Positions 22,855 through 35,087 of a stretch of 64,000 nt of DNA are shown one piece after another. How positions within the stretch are numbered: position 1 is the first letter of the stretch; every line of letters begins with the position of its first letter. Location: positions 107,476,429 to 107,540,428 of the forward strand of contig NC_030684.2 of assembly GCF_000004195.4 (NCBI RefSeq), given 5' to 3'. The notes below the pieces were generated by a model. The model saw nothing but the letters and a program-made list of their open reading frames with translations. It searched no databases and was not told the origin of the DNA. A program made the translations under genes and the position numbers. This stretch comes from Xenopus tropicalis. Its lineage: Eukaryota; Chordata; Amphibia; Anura; Pipidae.

Positions 22855-25189
22855 CTGAAAACAGATTGACCAGTTAGTAACATTCCCAATCCTGAATTCC
22901 CTTGAAATTTGCAGCAAGGAGTAACAATTCAGAGGGATGTTAGAGTTCAGCACTTCTTGTGAGCTCTAACATTAGAGAAGGCAGGAGGAGTAAGTAGCAC
23001 AGTAGCACTACAGTATAAGCAAAGGCAATAAATAAAGGCTATATTGGTTAAAGCAGAGGACTAGGATTCACAAGGTGAACTTTAGGTAAAAAGGGGAGAG
23101 TTTTATTATTTGCTTAAATAAATTAGCCTTTAGCCTTTGTGAGTTTTGATCAATGCCACAAGTAGCAGTGACCAGCATTAAATAAGTGTATATTTCCTAT
23201 AAACATCTAGCTATAGGTATTTGCTGTGCACATTACAAATCTCATGCAGTTGTACAAGTGGCCACTAGATGGCGGGCTAGGCTCACACCAGCCAAGTACA
23301 AGTCCTGACTCTGCCTGTGTGTGTCAGAGTATTTCTAATGTAGTATAAATGCCATTTGTAATAGAGAACTCTGCAGGGTACAAAAGTGAATTTCTGCCTT
23401 CATTCTTGATTTGATATTGAGCCAGACTTACTGATGTAACTATTTGCACGTAATATTTGTCCCTTGAACACCCCAAATATTAGCAAGAAACCATCCCTAT
23501 AAATACACCAAATAATAAAAGCATTCTACCCAGATTTAAAGGACAAGATGAAACTTCATTTATATGGGCATGCAGAAACATCAGTCTATTAGTTCTAGCC
23601 TGCTAAATGCTGACACTGGATCCCCAGTGATTTTATCCCTAGGGGGATAGAGATCATAGGGTTAAACAGCAGCACTGCAGGTTCACAGAGTTTTTATTTA
23701 TCCTTGTTGGTGGTGGCTGGGGATCAGAACGTAAGTCATTCTGCCGATGCAATTCACACAAGGTTGCTGTTGTTTTCCTAAATGGGAACAATTTGCTCAT
23801 GGTCGTTAGCAGCAAGCCTGGCCATCATTCCAGCAGACAAACACTAGTGGCTTATGTCTCTTTTCCCTGATGGCTGAGGGAACACTGAGACTTGAGTCGG
23901 TACATTTTATTAGAGATGTATTTGTTTGTACAGCAGCAGCAGCTGTTTTCCTGAGTCTGTACCCAGCACATCACACAGGTCCTTATAGAGTGTGTATGAA
24001 ATGCTGATGTTGCAAAGCGCCACCCGCTGAACTAAACAAGCAGCAATGGGCTGAGGAGGTTTAAGAACATGACACAGCCCAGTCTGGTTCTGTACAGGCA
24101 CGTATAGGCTGCGCGTTCCTGATGAATGTAATTCCACCCCATTGAAATAGGGGCGGCATCCACTGCATTAAGGGGGCTCCTCATATTTGCACCCCACAGT
24201 GCAGCTCAGAATGAAAATGAATGATTATTATTTTTTGCATGCTCTTTTGAACTGCTGAGCTACCCACCAGCCCAAATCCCATTTAAGTGGCCCATCACCC
24301 TTGCATGACTCCTAATGGCATCTCTTAATGTAGCAGACACCTGATTGGGAAACTATATCCCCCCACCGCTGATCTTATATACAGCTCAAGCTATTCTTTA
24401 AGTGACTTTATTATCTTTAGCTTCCAGAAGTTGTCAGTCTCACTGGCCCTGTTCTGGCTTAATCCCATTTAGGAAAAACAACCCTAGTCCTTCAGGCTGC
24501 ACGGAATCTAGAATTCATCTTTAAACAGACCATGTCAGCCCTGGCTCTAGCATTATACAGCATTGGGACAAGGGGGAAATTTAACTTACTAATGACAAGT
24601 GGGGTTACTTTCCAGTCCTACTAAAAAAAAACACAACTGGCTTGAGAACTAATCTTTTCTCTCTATATCTGGAGGTGGGGGTGAACTAGCAGTAAGGGTG
24701 GCTACCATAAGGGAAAGTATTAATATCTAGTCTGAAAAATATTAATATCCAGACTACTATAGACTGAAAATAATATGGCTAGTACATAACTACCAGATAG
24801 AGGATAACATGAGCACCAAAGGTCAGAGAATGAGTTTTTCATAGCTAAGAGACAGAGAAGGGGCAATTCAGCTCATTTAACTAAGGAGTTTGGTTTAAAC
24901 TTACATTTTTTACCACTGCGTTTAGGTTCTAAGAACCATGTTGCTCATCTCATGATGGCAGATGGTGGAGCCCTGTCTTGTTTATACTTCGGCAATAAGT
25001 ACCTACCTCTGTCTGCCTCTCCATGTCTCCTTCACTAGTTGATAATTGGACTAGTAAGTTTAGCTGACAGGGATGTAGTATTCTATTGAATATTTAGCTA
25101 TTACTGTAAATTGCCATTAAGTGCTTGGTACAGAGTGCAGCACCAGAGAAAATAAACATGTGTATACAAACATCAAATTGGGCAATTAC
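22855..25189 (-). other. smoc1: smoc1 intron
   Basis: Donor CAG|GTAATT at 25189, acceptor at 22855-22857. No exon or clear mobile element is recognised. A motif-less frame lies at 23910-24137 and small direct repeats near 24720-24760. Confidence 0.7.
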
Positions 25190-25437
25190 CTGGTTCCTTG
25201 CGGACTCCTAGACAGCCTTTAAGCTCCGGAAATGAAATGGATTTATCCTTATTAAGATCACAGTAGTCAGTGAAACGCCGGGCACATTTCTTGGGTTTGG
25301 CTTTCTTTTTTACGTATCTTTTGAAGGGTTTCATCTCCTTCTTATTTATGTCTTCACTGCCATTGCTGTCTAATTGGCTGAAGTACCAAAGGACCACTCT
25401 TTCCTCCAGTGTGTGATTGGGATCTGGCTCTGAGAAT
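25190..25437 (-). CDS. smoc1: SMOC1 exon encoding the paired EF-hands of the EC domain
   Basis: This 248-nt exon codes for most of the extracellular calcium-binding domain. The protein begins with Phe-Ser-Glu-Pro-Asp-Pro after a split Arg codon and continues EERVVLWYFSQLDSNGSEDI. Two 12-residue calcium loops are visible: D-S-N-G-S-E-D-I-N-K-K-E and D-L-N-K-D-K-S-I-S-F-P-E. Both have acidic residues at positions 1 and 12. Between them is the very basic KRYVKKKAKPKKCARRF stretch, a likely heparan-sulphate-binding surface as described for SMOC/SPARC-family EC domains. Cys in KKCARR, YCD and GCLG fit the family disulphides. The acceptor is ATTACAG|A and the donor CAG|GTAATT. SMOC1 rather than SMOC2 fits from the near identity to human SMOC1 as I remember it. 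Confidence 0.97.
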
Positions 25438-25689
25438 CTGTAATGCAGAGATTATAAGGATTATATACAAGAATTATATATGCTTCCTGAGATCATTTTA
25501 AGGTTGTTAAAGGCATAACTTTGCCACACTGCCACTGAGCATGGCTTCCTTTCAGCAAGAGAGGAACATCAACCAGATATTTCCTTTTCATAGTAGTACT
25601 GATTTGCTAGATAGATGGGCAACTCCAGCAATGAGATTTAGCTAATGGGGTCATGTCAACTGTGTAGCGGGTGGGGCAGGCATAGCAGT

Positions 25690-25796
25690 TATAGGCCACA
25701 TCCGCCTTGAGAAAGGGCTGGAGCCCGAAACGTTGCCTGTTCTGTTAGCACAATAAACACCTTTTTCACTTGATCCGGAGTGCTACAGTGTGTTTT
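25690..25796 (+). mobile_element. Penelope-like terminal-repeat fragment with degraded hammerhead motif
   Basis: At 25706-25734 the plus strand has a CTTGAGA box (damaged CTGANGA). A perfect 4-bp stem follows (GGGC 25715-25718, GCCC 25723-25726, loop TGGA), then GAAAC and GTT. An AATAAA follows about 20 nt later, as in the other copies. The family assignment is by motif only. Confidence 0.45.
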
Positions 25797-25797
25797 A

Positions 25798-26120
25798 CAG
25801 GTATGGGATCTGGAAACCTGTTATCCAGAAAGTTCCAAATTACAGAAAGGCCATCTCCCATAGACTTCATTATGAGTAAATAATTTTAATTTAATTATAA
25901 TATTATAAAATAATTTCCTTTTTCTATATAATAATAAAACAGTACTTGATCCCAACTAAGATATAATTAATCCTTATTGGAGGTAAACCAAGCCTATTGG
26001 GTTTATTCAATATTTAAATGATTTTTAGCAGACTTCAGTTATGGAGATCCAAAACACGGAAATATCCCTTATCTGGAAAACCCCAGGTCCCAAGCATTCT
26101 GGATAACAGGTCCAATACCG
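25798..26120 (+). mobile_element. TA-flanked MITE, family A copy 3
   Basis: Begins CAGGTATGGGATC and ends GGTCCAATACCG with TA on both sides; 323 bp. The interior matches copy 1. It lies immediately beside the retroelement fragment at 25690-25796. Confidence 0.85.
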
Positions 26121-26491
26121 TATTACAAAGGCCACATCAGCCCAGTACTTTCCAGCGGGTCTCCTTGTACACTGCCATAAGTGAGTGCATAAGTTAAAGA
26201 AACACAACAAAAAATCCCCAAAGCATTGGATAGAAGTAGCTGATCGCCATCACCACAGTTCTTGATTACAGGGCCTAACACTACCACTAAGAATTACAGT
26301 GTATTAAAAAAAATATACACAGGTGGCTTAGTGGAACAGTTCCATTTTAAAATAAGAGAGTCTTATAGTGTATATGTGTAATAACAGGAGCAAATTACTG
26401 GCAAATACAGTTTTTTTTATGGGTTACTAGACCCAACCGAAGAAACTTAGCAGCTTTTGTTTACATTACTAACAAGTTCCTTATAACTGAC

Positions 26492-26597
26492 CTCCCGCCT
26501 GCTGCAGGCGCTGCTGAGTTGATGGCTTGCACCATGTCCGTAGTGAGAGCATCCAACAAACTGGTGATGAATTCCAGCTTCTTTCCTTCGGGACAAC
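26492..26597 (-). CDS. smoc1: SMOC1 exon, start of the EC domain
   Basis: This 106-nt exon completes a split Gly codon and then encodes CPEGKKLEFITSLLDALTTD followed by MVQAINSAAPAAGG, ending with AG of an Arg codon. It forms the N-terminal helix of the SPARC-like EC domain, which packs against the EF-hand pair of the next exon. The acceptor is CAACTAG|GT and the donor AG|GTCAGT. Incoming phase 1 and outgoing phase 2 both match the neighbours. Compared with human SMOC1 as I recall it, the changes are mild (Met to Leu, Thr-Gly to Ala-Ala near the end). Confidence 0.96.
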
Positions 26598-27933
26598 CTA
26601 GTTGGGATATACAAATCAGCAGCTGTAAAGACAAACACTCAATACAAATATGACCTTTTCATTTGCTCTCGTCACTTCTAGAGAAAGAGCCTTTTTGCCA
26701 AGCTAAATTGTGTAGAAATATGCAGACTGTGAGCTGAGGATGTAGTGCTGGACGGCTAATAAAAACCAGCAGGAGCAGTTTGGTGTATTATTGGAATAAA
26801 TAAAGGACGTCAGTGTATGGAAAGCTTGTCATTTCCACCAAGATCATGAGCATCAAGATACAAATATACAAAATATGTGCCACTGATGGACAGTCTGGAG
26901 CAGGTTCTTTTGGATGGAGATGTTTGCAGAAAAACAGCCCTTGGTCAAACCAAGAAAAAGTCTTCTGTTCATATAATAAGGTTGCAAAAGGAGATATTGC
27001 TGAGGCCAGTGTTGGCTTTCATTAGTCTAACAATAAACTGTACAATGCCACTGGCTTATGGAGAATCACTTTTCAGTGACATCAATGGAGTGTGCTTCAG
27101 GCAGAGCTGAACATGTAATTGTTGCCCCACAATGTGCTCCAACACATTACAAGATGGAAAAACTATAAAGGTTTCTGTCAACAGACAGACTGAGTGACAT
27201 TCAAGCTTTTAGTGTAAGATCTACAACAGCAGTTGCTAAATTGTGGGGTTGCCCCTACTGAGGGACTTGGAGCAGTGGTGGGCTCAGTTTGAGGGGCAGT
27301 AAGAGTAATGCCTGAGGAAAAGGCCTATTAGGTTTTTTAGACACACCTTAAGGCTGAGCTTTAAGGTCAATTAGGCTGAGATTTGATTTAAAAACATATT
27401 TGTTGTTCTCAATGTTCTTGGAACTCTGGCTGAATGACTGATACTGATATCTTATGAGCTAAGGGGCTCAACTGCTCTATAAACTTACCTGGAATACAGG
27501 TAAATCACGCAGTATAATGGGCAACTGACAGGTTTGATATTTCCCATTGGACACCTAAAAGGTGGTCCACCTAGGACCCTGCAAGCCTATGGTCACACTG
27601 CACATATGAAAGAGCTTTCGACCCACCCCATGTCATGAGGGAAATAGTGATTCAGTCCTGGTTTTTTTAATTCCGCTTCACACTAAATGATAGCATGAAA
27701 TAAAGTCTCAGAAAGGCATGGAGTGGATTTTTATCTCTCTCATGGGGGTTGGTTGACAGCTCTGGGAAGTGATGCATAAGGTGCTCTTTTTGCTGGGCAG
27801 CCCATGCCCCAAATTAAAGAGTGTTTCTTGGCACTACCTAAAGCTACAGTGCCAGCTAATTTTCAACAAAACAAGCGATCACTTGGTAGGGGGAGCCATG
27901 TTTGGAACACTATAATGCCCTGTAATTTGGAGT

Positions 27934-28184
27934 AAAGGTGGCCATACATGGGCCAATTGTAGCTGCCGATATCGGTCCCTTAGACTGATTCGACAGCTTA
28001 TCAGCCCATGTAGGGGCACAAACGACGGGCCTGTCCAACCGACATCTGGCCTCAGGGCCAAACAAGCAAATTGGCCTGAATTCACCTGATATTGCCCACC
28101 TGTAGGTGGGGATATTGGGAGAAGATCCACTTGCTTGGTGACCTCGCCAAGCGATCAGATCTTAACATGTAGGGCCACCTTTAG
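27934..28184. mobile_element. foldback MITE, family B copy 1
   Basis: Begins TAAAGGTGGCCATACATG and ends with the near inverse (CATGTAGGGCCACCTTTA). The interior contains CCGATATCGGTC. It is non-coding. Confidence 0.7.
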
Positions 28185-29368
28185 CCTAGAAGGACAATAT
28201 CACAATGATAAGTTATAAGTGTTGGTATGCTAGGGACAAGCATATATGTATACAGCCTGCCATGTCTGGTATGGGCAGCAGTACAAGTATCATAAGACTT
28301 CCATTCCCATTCACTTATAAGCACGTGTCAGCAGATATCAGTAAATGATTCTGTCTGCTAAATCTGCTCCTATAGCCTATACTTGCTAAGCAGTTACAGC
28401 CGGTGACAATATTGCTTTAAATATAACTGAAACCAGCATCTCTATTATCCCCACAGCTGGTAAAGTACTGCACAGATAAGAGACATCACAGAGAACCTCA
28501 TGGAAGTGATAAAGCAGTCAGTAACAATTATTGCAGGTATTCACTCCGTGGAACGGCATCCTCCCCTTTGCCCCTGCTTTCCAAAGTGATTTGTGAGGGT
28601 TTACTGTGGCTTTAAATCTCCTCTGTGCTATTTAATAGATCAAACTGGCCCCCCTCATTTGGTTCTCATTATGCCTTTGTAAAAGGGACTGGAGAGGACA
28701 AGGTAAATGTACATTCATTCCTCAATCTCCTTCTGATCTACTCTCCTTTCCCGACATCAACGCTTTTCTAATCCATACAAGGAGGTTAGATTCTCAAACA
28801 ATGAGCAGATTCCCAGCACCCAGCAAAGGCAACTACAGATGCAATTCATTTCAGCTGTCTCTGTAACTTATGGGTGTAGGCTTGCTTGTGTCAAAGGAAT
28901 CTCTGGAGCAGAGCTACTTTCCATCAGTAGATAGCAACAGCACGCATTAACCATTTCATTGCTCCAGATTTATATACAACCTTCGCCACTAGCTGCAAAG
29001 ACTTGCCGAAGATGTAATAAGTGCAGTTGTCAGATACAGCTTTGCAATAAAATCTCCACTAAAAATTAAAAAATACATACACAGCTGTGTTCATTTTGGC
29101 TAACTGGGCGAAGTTTAACAGGGCGTTCCGAAATTGCATCAGATTCAATGCCTCTTTTGCGCCCACAATGACACTGAAACTCTGCGCTGAAGTATTAGAC
29201 TTGTGTTGTAATCTGGGAACAACAGAATGTCCAAGGGCCTAAAGTGATGCAGGTGAGGCTGTGACCAAAACCATACAAACCATTAATGGCAGTAAGATAA
29301 AATAGGAATGTTTGTATGTAGCCATGAATGATACAATACAAAACATAGCTATGTGTTCCACTGTGTTA

Positions 29369-29662
29369 AGCTGGCCATACACGCACCGATAATATAGTAC
29401 GAAACCTCATTTCGTACGATATTCGGTGCGTGTATGGCAAGTCGGCGAGTCGACCGATATCGCAGGAAGCTGCTGATATCGGTCGACTCGCCGATCGGGC
29501 CAGTTAAAAGATTTTGATCGGGTGCCATAGAAGGCATCTGACCAATATCTGCCTTCAGTGCTGAATCGGCAGAAGGAGGTAGAAATCCTATTGTTTCTTC
29601 CTCCTTATCTGCTGTTTCAGCCCTGAACGGTTTGTGGCTGATCGCCACGTGTGTGGCCACCT
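29369..29662. mobile_element. foldback MITE, family B copy 2, TTA target duplication
   Basis: Begins AGCTGGCCATACACGCACCG and ends GTGTGTGGCCACCT. TTA lies directly outside both ends (29366-29368, 29663-29665). Two internal hairpins are visible: ACGCACCGATA with TATTCGGTGCGTGTATGG, and GTCGGCGAGTCGACCGATAT with its inverse. The TTA target suggests a PIF/Harbinger-type origin. Confidence 0.8.
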
Positions 29663-30595
29663 TTAGACATAGTTAAAATGCCACTGGTTGGCCACAGCCT
29701 CCCTTGTCATGTACCGCAGCCCACCTATTGTATTATAACCTCACTATGAAAAGCTTTGCCTATGAGACAGGTGGGTTTGTGTATTACAACCATCTTGGAT
29801 AATGGTTTTAATGTAAATCCTTCAGTCTTCTGGAAAGGCTACATTAACACATATATATTATCAACAAAAACTCATAGTTCAACAGATTATCCACGGACAG
29901 GTTCTTAATATACATCATTTAACATGGATCGGCTTGTATTTCCAACAATCCATTCCAGCAACATTTCTTTTTCCATGTACTCTACAAATGACTGGTAGGT
30001 TCCAGGTGTTTGAGGTTATAGTTGCAAGACAAGCCAAAACACACACAACTGTATGTAAGATGTGTAAAGGCTGTGAAATCAATTAGATGTGTTAGTGCCA
30101 GTAACTATACCGTCTGTGCAACAGCACAACCCTATTCCACTAGATTTAATCCATTCTTACTACTAAGCAAGGACAAAAACTGTTTTTCTCTTTTAATTTA
30201 AATCTTGTCACCAAGCAAAGAAAAATACTGTCCATAAATCAGAGTAACATTTTCATCTCATTTATTAAACATCCAGTACAGATCTTAAACTATTCATTGG
30301 GTATAAAGGCAAAAGCTTTTGTAAAGTGCTAGATCTACATAGATTTACTGACAATTTTTTTTTAATGTGCTTAAAGTGACCCTGATGCATAGCAATAATT
30401 AGCTCCTCTACGCCCTTTGTAAAATAGGGTCCAAACCTAGTTTCCTAGTTCCAAACTCTAGGGAATGGAGTCCTCCATCCTTTTCCCTTTCTAATTAGGA
30501 AAATAGAAATGATATTAATACTTTTATGGCCCTACCTCCAGCCAACCATGAGTAAAAAACAGAAGGAAGAGGGTCTCCACTGTGGGAGTTCAAGG

Positions 30596-30915
30596 TAAAG
30601 GTGGCCATACATCTTATAATTACGATCTTTCCAACAACCACTGCTCACAGGTAAGATCGTTCCTCCACTTTACTAACATTAATAGCTGAATTGTCAGATA
30701 TGCAGATAAAAATAAAGGAATTCTTTACCCCTATCTGATGATTCAGCATAAACGTTACAATGTTCAAGACACCTTTAAAGGGGTCCAATCAAAATGTTCA
30801 GTCCTGTCCAATCAACAAGGCAACCAATATCCAAGGAAATTTACCGATATTGGTCGCCCCTTCTCCCACCATATACGCACTGATTATCATACGAAATGCG
30901 TATGATGCCCACCTG
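30596..30915. mobile_element. foldback MITE, family B copy 3 (diverged)
   Basis: Begins TAAAGGTGGCCATACATC, contains ACCGATATTGGTCGCC, and ends near ATGATGCCCACCTG. The right end is less certain. Confidence 0.55.
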
Positions 30916-33526
30916 AGGGCTGTGCTTTGTGGAAGCTACAAACAAAACCAACAGCACCACTGATAGGAAACTTTCAATCAGCTGTAAGATGTGGCTAAAT
31001 GTACAGGTGTCAGGGGGTCTACATTCTCACGGGAGGCACAAAAAACAAAGAACTACTGTCCCACCATCATATAATAGAAAACAGTGTCTCATTACTACAG
31101 TGTGTAATCCCATACTCATGGCCAGCAGGTATGCATGATTTATACAGCACCCGGAGGACTAACTATATGGTTTTCACTGGTGCAGTCCTTCTACATAATG
31201 CATACATAGAGCACTGCCCTGGTGTGAAGGTTAGTTAATGTGTATGTGCAATTCTGCCCAACACCTGGGATGGACACACTGTCCATGCACATCACACAGG
31301 TAGAACCAGTAGAACTATATAATTGGAACCCAGAATGTCTGCTAATGTCTGTTAGTGAAAGGGGCTGTCATTTATTAGGAAAAGAATTGCTAGTTGTTGG
31401 AAGTTACACCCAAGCCTTATGTTTTAATACAATTCTATGAACAAGCAATAGTAGTAACAAGTAATTGTAGTTAGGAATCTGATCAGCTATTATCCTGTCT
31501 ATGGCATCTTACAGCAGCCCCATGGCATTTGCCAGAATCCATACATTGCCAGTCTAGGCCTGAGGTTATACCATTCAAAATACTGTCTGTTGGACTCCAT
31601 GTGACTGTAGATGGGGCTGTCTGACTGGGAAATGTTGTGTTACACCTTATGCACTACATGCCTGAAGGTAGACTCCTTATCTTTATTGTACAATTTCCAG
31701 AGTGTCTGGAATGTTCATCTTAATTCTTATGCAATTCCGTTGGCAAGTAACTTAATCTCCATAGACATTACATTCGATTGTAAGCTCTACAGGTCTGTGA
31801 TTCCCTCTATCCCAAAAAAATCATTGTACCGAGCTGAGTAAAATTAGTAGCATTCTAAATAAGAACAATAACAATGTAGTTACTTCTCATCATGCAAAGG
31901 AAGATATATTACAGAGATATAGGGCCAGCTGTGCCTACTGCAGTCTGGCAGTGCATCCCCATCCCCTGCCATAGGCGTGTAGAGAGATAAGATAAAAGTG
32001 ATAAAGCTCACACTGAGCCAGTTGGAACAGGGTGTCTGGAATGTTCACATTAATTCTGATGCACAAACAAAAAGGAAATGTGATCCTTTTTTTGCCTTTG
32101 ATGGGGGTTTTTGCTTTACAGAGTGGGACTGGGACCCTCTCTCTAAATGCAATTGATTCCTTGGCTATCTTGGTAAAGTACTTCCTCTGGGACACATCCA
32201 TGTTGTCTAAAGCTACCTTTGAAGGTATAATTGTTTTTAAAAAGGCTTGTTTCCCTTTAAAGCCTGATCAGCCCTTGGAATGTATGACCGGGGCTGTTCT
32301 CTGCTAGAATGGAGGTAAGATTAATTACTTATAAGTAAGGGCTACTGTATACTGCACAAATCAAAGACTTTTTGTTTTTTCAAGGTTATCAGAACATGCC
32401 GGCATTCCAGGGTAGAATTTTTAAAAGTATTTTTTTTTTGTATTTTTTATTTTATTTTGTTTATGCCTAGCTAGATCTGGCTGTAGAGGAGGATTACGTA
32501 TTTGGCTGAATCCTAAAAGGACACGGATTGCTTGTATGAAAAAAAGGTGTAAACACTGCAAAACTCAAGCCTAAAATCATATTTCTTACCAGTGCCAAAC
32601 TATATAAACATACGTCCAACATTAGTTTGTTTCTCTAAGAGTGTAAAACGATGGCAAGAGCCTTGTGCTGCTTGAATTCCAAGCAAAACCACAGTTAATT
32701 TATTCTATCATAAGTCACTCATACAGATATGGATTTATTTCTATTATGCCCATCATGGGATCACTCAGCCCTTATGGTCCAAAGTGCTACATAGAGAAGA
32801 AAACAGCTATATTTTAAATAACAGTTAACAATAATAATTAGTATGGATACTTTGTAAAACACATTTATTCTGCCCTAACACAATAAGCTCATTGCATAGC
32901 TCACTACTAAACTATGCTAATCTAATGTGACCAATCTAGGGCAGCTATTGGGGGGTACTGGTGGGTACAACCTGGGGTGATTCAGAGCTATGTGCCGCCT
33001 GAGGTGGCTATTTCCATGCCACCCCTGCTTACTTTTTTAGCTTCAGGTTTGGTCACGGGGGGAGCATTGCTAGTGAAGTGAGTGCAATTGCAATTAAAAA
33101 CTGGAATTCCATCAGTTACCAGGAGTTGCTTCTCCTTAACTCCACCCAGGAAGTGCAATATGAAAAACACCAATCCATTTAACTAAATTACCTTTACAAA
33201 ACATGTACATTAAAGTCATATACCATAAAGATAATTGTGTGTGTTTTATTGCTCTTGTACTTGTGTTTGGGCAATGATAAATTTAAGCCCTATATGTTTT
33301 CTTCAAGCAGTAAACGTAATTCAGTTTAATGGATAAATAGAATCCTCTCTTGCATTTAATGCAGGAGGGCCCAAATACAGGTGTATGAAGCTTTATGTGG
33401 CTCTACTTATTCTTTTCCATTTGGTCCTCGTGGCCTAATGCTACAGCAAATAACATGTGGTGTAACTTTAAGGTAATACGGGATCTAAAGCCAGGAAAAC
33501 ATTGATGTTATCATTATTTTTCCAAC

Positions 33527-33609
33527 CTGCTAATTCTCTGTCTTTAAATGGGTCTTCAGCATCTGTATTTTTCCATCTGGCATCACTTTCGCACACAGGA
33601 GTTTCGTAG
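33527..33609 (-). CDS. smoc1: SMOC1 exon closing thyroglobulin type-1 domain 2
   Basis: This 83-nt exon completes a split Arg codon (CG|C). It encodes YETPVCESDARWKNTDAEDP then FKDRELA, and ends with the first base of a Gly codon. The Cys in PVCESD is the last cysteine of the second thyroglobulin type-1 domain. The acidic ESDAR...DAEDPFKDREL segment is the hinge into the EC domain. Acceptor CCTGCACAG|C and donor GCAG|GTTGGA fit consensus. Human SMOC1 has a closely similar SDARAKTTEADDPFKDREL as I recall it, so the identification is firm. Confidence 0.96.
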
Positions 33610-34900
33610 CTGTGCAGGATTGAAACACAAAATTGAAATTGTAACAGAAACTTGACGTTCAAGTTGATATTTGATTTAAACCAGTGAAACAATTTGCCTA
33701 CACATTCATGACCTTATTTTTTAAAATTGTCATTTTTTGTTTGGATATAAGTTCTGCCTCATACAGGATAGCAGTGTGCAGCACAATGAGACTGTCCTAT
33801 TAGTATGCTGTATACACTAACTGACTTATATGTAATAAAAGGCATTAAGTTTGGCATTTACTTCATAATGGCAATTCTATCTCCCCTAAAGCACCAGGGG
33901 ATTTTCAGCAAAGGTACACTTAAAAATGCCTTGGCCTTTTGGCCTTATTGTGCCTTGTACAAAGGTATGGGTATACTAGAAATTGGTCTCTATATAGCTA
34001 TGAATGAAGTAAATTGTTTTTTTATTATGACTGCTGTCTGCCATTGCAGATTCTGTGGATGTGGCCACACCTCCAAACAGGTCACACCTCACAGGAAGCT
34101 AAGACATAAAAACACTTTAAACTGGTGTTTTCAGGGGCATTCCAACATATGTCAGTTTTAGACATTATTTTTCCATTTGCGTTTTTCTGATTGAATCTTT
34201 AAGGGACTAATATGTCTTTACAAATATTCTTTTAATATAAATACTTTCTAAAATATGGAAAACAAAAAAAGTCAGTTTCACATTCATAGACAATTTATAT
34301 GTTTCAGTGCTTAAATAAAGCATTTATCCAGTCATGATCATATTATTGTCTAATATAGAGATATATAAATATAGATATATAGAGGCTATAAATTCTAAAG
34401 TGATGTTTGGTGTCAATTAAACTTTCTTTACATATCCATCCTATCTACCAATAAAAACTCAAAATTACTTCTGCTGAGGTCTAAAACCAGGTCATTGACA
34501 AAAATCCAGGCAACTGAGTTTTTTCAGTGTCAGACTGGCCCACCAGGAAATCTCCCAGAGGGCCCAGGTGTCAGTGGGCCCTCCCACTCACCCAGCCATT
34601 TGCCTTGTATCCCTATACCATGAATATTCTCCATTTTGTATATAAGAACAAAGAGAAGAAACAAAGAAAAGTAATGGAGGTAAGGATAGATAGTTATATG
34701 TAAGTAGAAGTGATTAAGAGAATAAAAAAAATGAATGAAGAGGAAAGGAAAAACTGTTGGGAGAGTGGGCCAGTAGGCCAGATTTTCTGGTGGTTCCCTT
34801 GCACCCCAGTCCAGCATAGAGTCCTTTATCATGTACAGGTATAAACTGTTTCTATTGCATTTATCATGTAAACATGGTTAAGCTAACTAATTCATTTTAC
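33610..34900 (-). other. smoc1: smoc1 intron
   Basis: Donor ACG|GTAAAA at 34900. It contains a repeat at 34525-34816 and otherwise AT-rich sequence with no further exon evident. Confidence 0.8.
34525..34816. mobile_element. interspersed repeat with GTGTCAGACTGG ends
   Basis: Starts CAGTGTCAGACTGGCCCACC and ends CACCCCAGTCCAGCAT, an imperfect terminal inverted repeat. It is a Xenopus-type non-autonomous element by recollection. The A-rich interior (34640-34750) is non-coding. Confidence 0.6.
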
Positions 34901-35087
34901 CGTGTAGAAGTTCCAGGCAATGGACGACCAGTGTCTACCAAGACACACCAGCAATATCCAGTGGACTGGTGGCACTGCACAGGTTTGTAAAGGCCTCCTG
35001 GGGCACATTCTGGAATCACAATGCCGTCTCTTGGATTCAGTTTGGCTTCCTCCAGAGCACTTTGTCTCTCTTGGTCACAGGAATTGG
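34901..35087 (-). CDS. smoc1: SMOC1 exon encoding most of thyroglobulin type-1 domain 2
   Basis: This 187-nt exon begins with the last two bases of an Ala codon. It encodes NSCDQERQSALEEAKLNPRD, GIVIPECAPGGLYKPVQCHQ and STGYCWCVLVDTGRPLPGTS-Thr, ending in the first two bases of an Arg codon. The Cys spacing and the diagnostic QC...GYCWCV signature mark a thyroglobulin type-1 repeat. This fold mediates protein interaction and is protease-inhibitor-like in some proteins. Acceptor TTTTTTTGCAG|CC and donor ACACG|GTAAAA are clear. Phases (in 1, out 2) match the neighbours. It is nearly identical to human SMOC1 as I remember it. Confidence 0.97.

Larger units (their letters stand above)
25438..26491 (-). 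other. smoc1: smoc1 intron with two repeats
   Basis: Donor AG|GTCAGT at 26491. It holds a hammerhead-like retroelement fragment (about 25690-25790) abutting family A MITE copy 3 (25798-26120). The rest is unremarkable. Confidence 0.8.
26598..33526 (-). other. smoc1: smoc1 intron with three related foldback MITEs
   Basis: Donor GCAG|GTTGGA at 33526. Elements at 27934-28184, 29369-29662 and 30596-30915 share ends of the type AAGGTGGCCATACA. About 31495-31565 is an inverted copy of a repeat also at 37205-37280. 32960-33100 carries a fragment containing GTGCCGCCTGAGG. No additional exon is evident. Confidence 0.7.
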
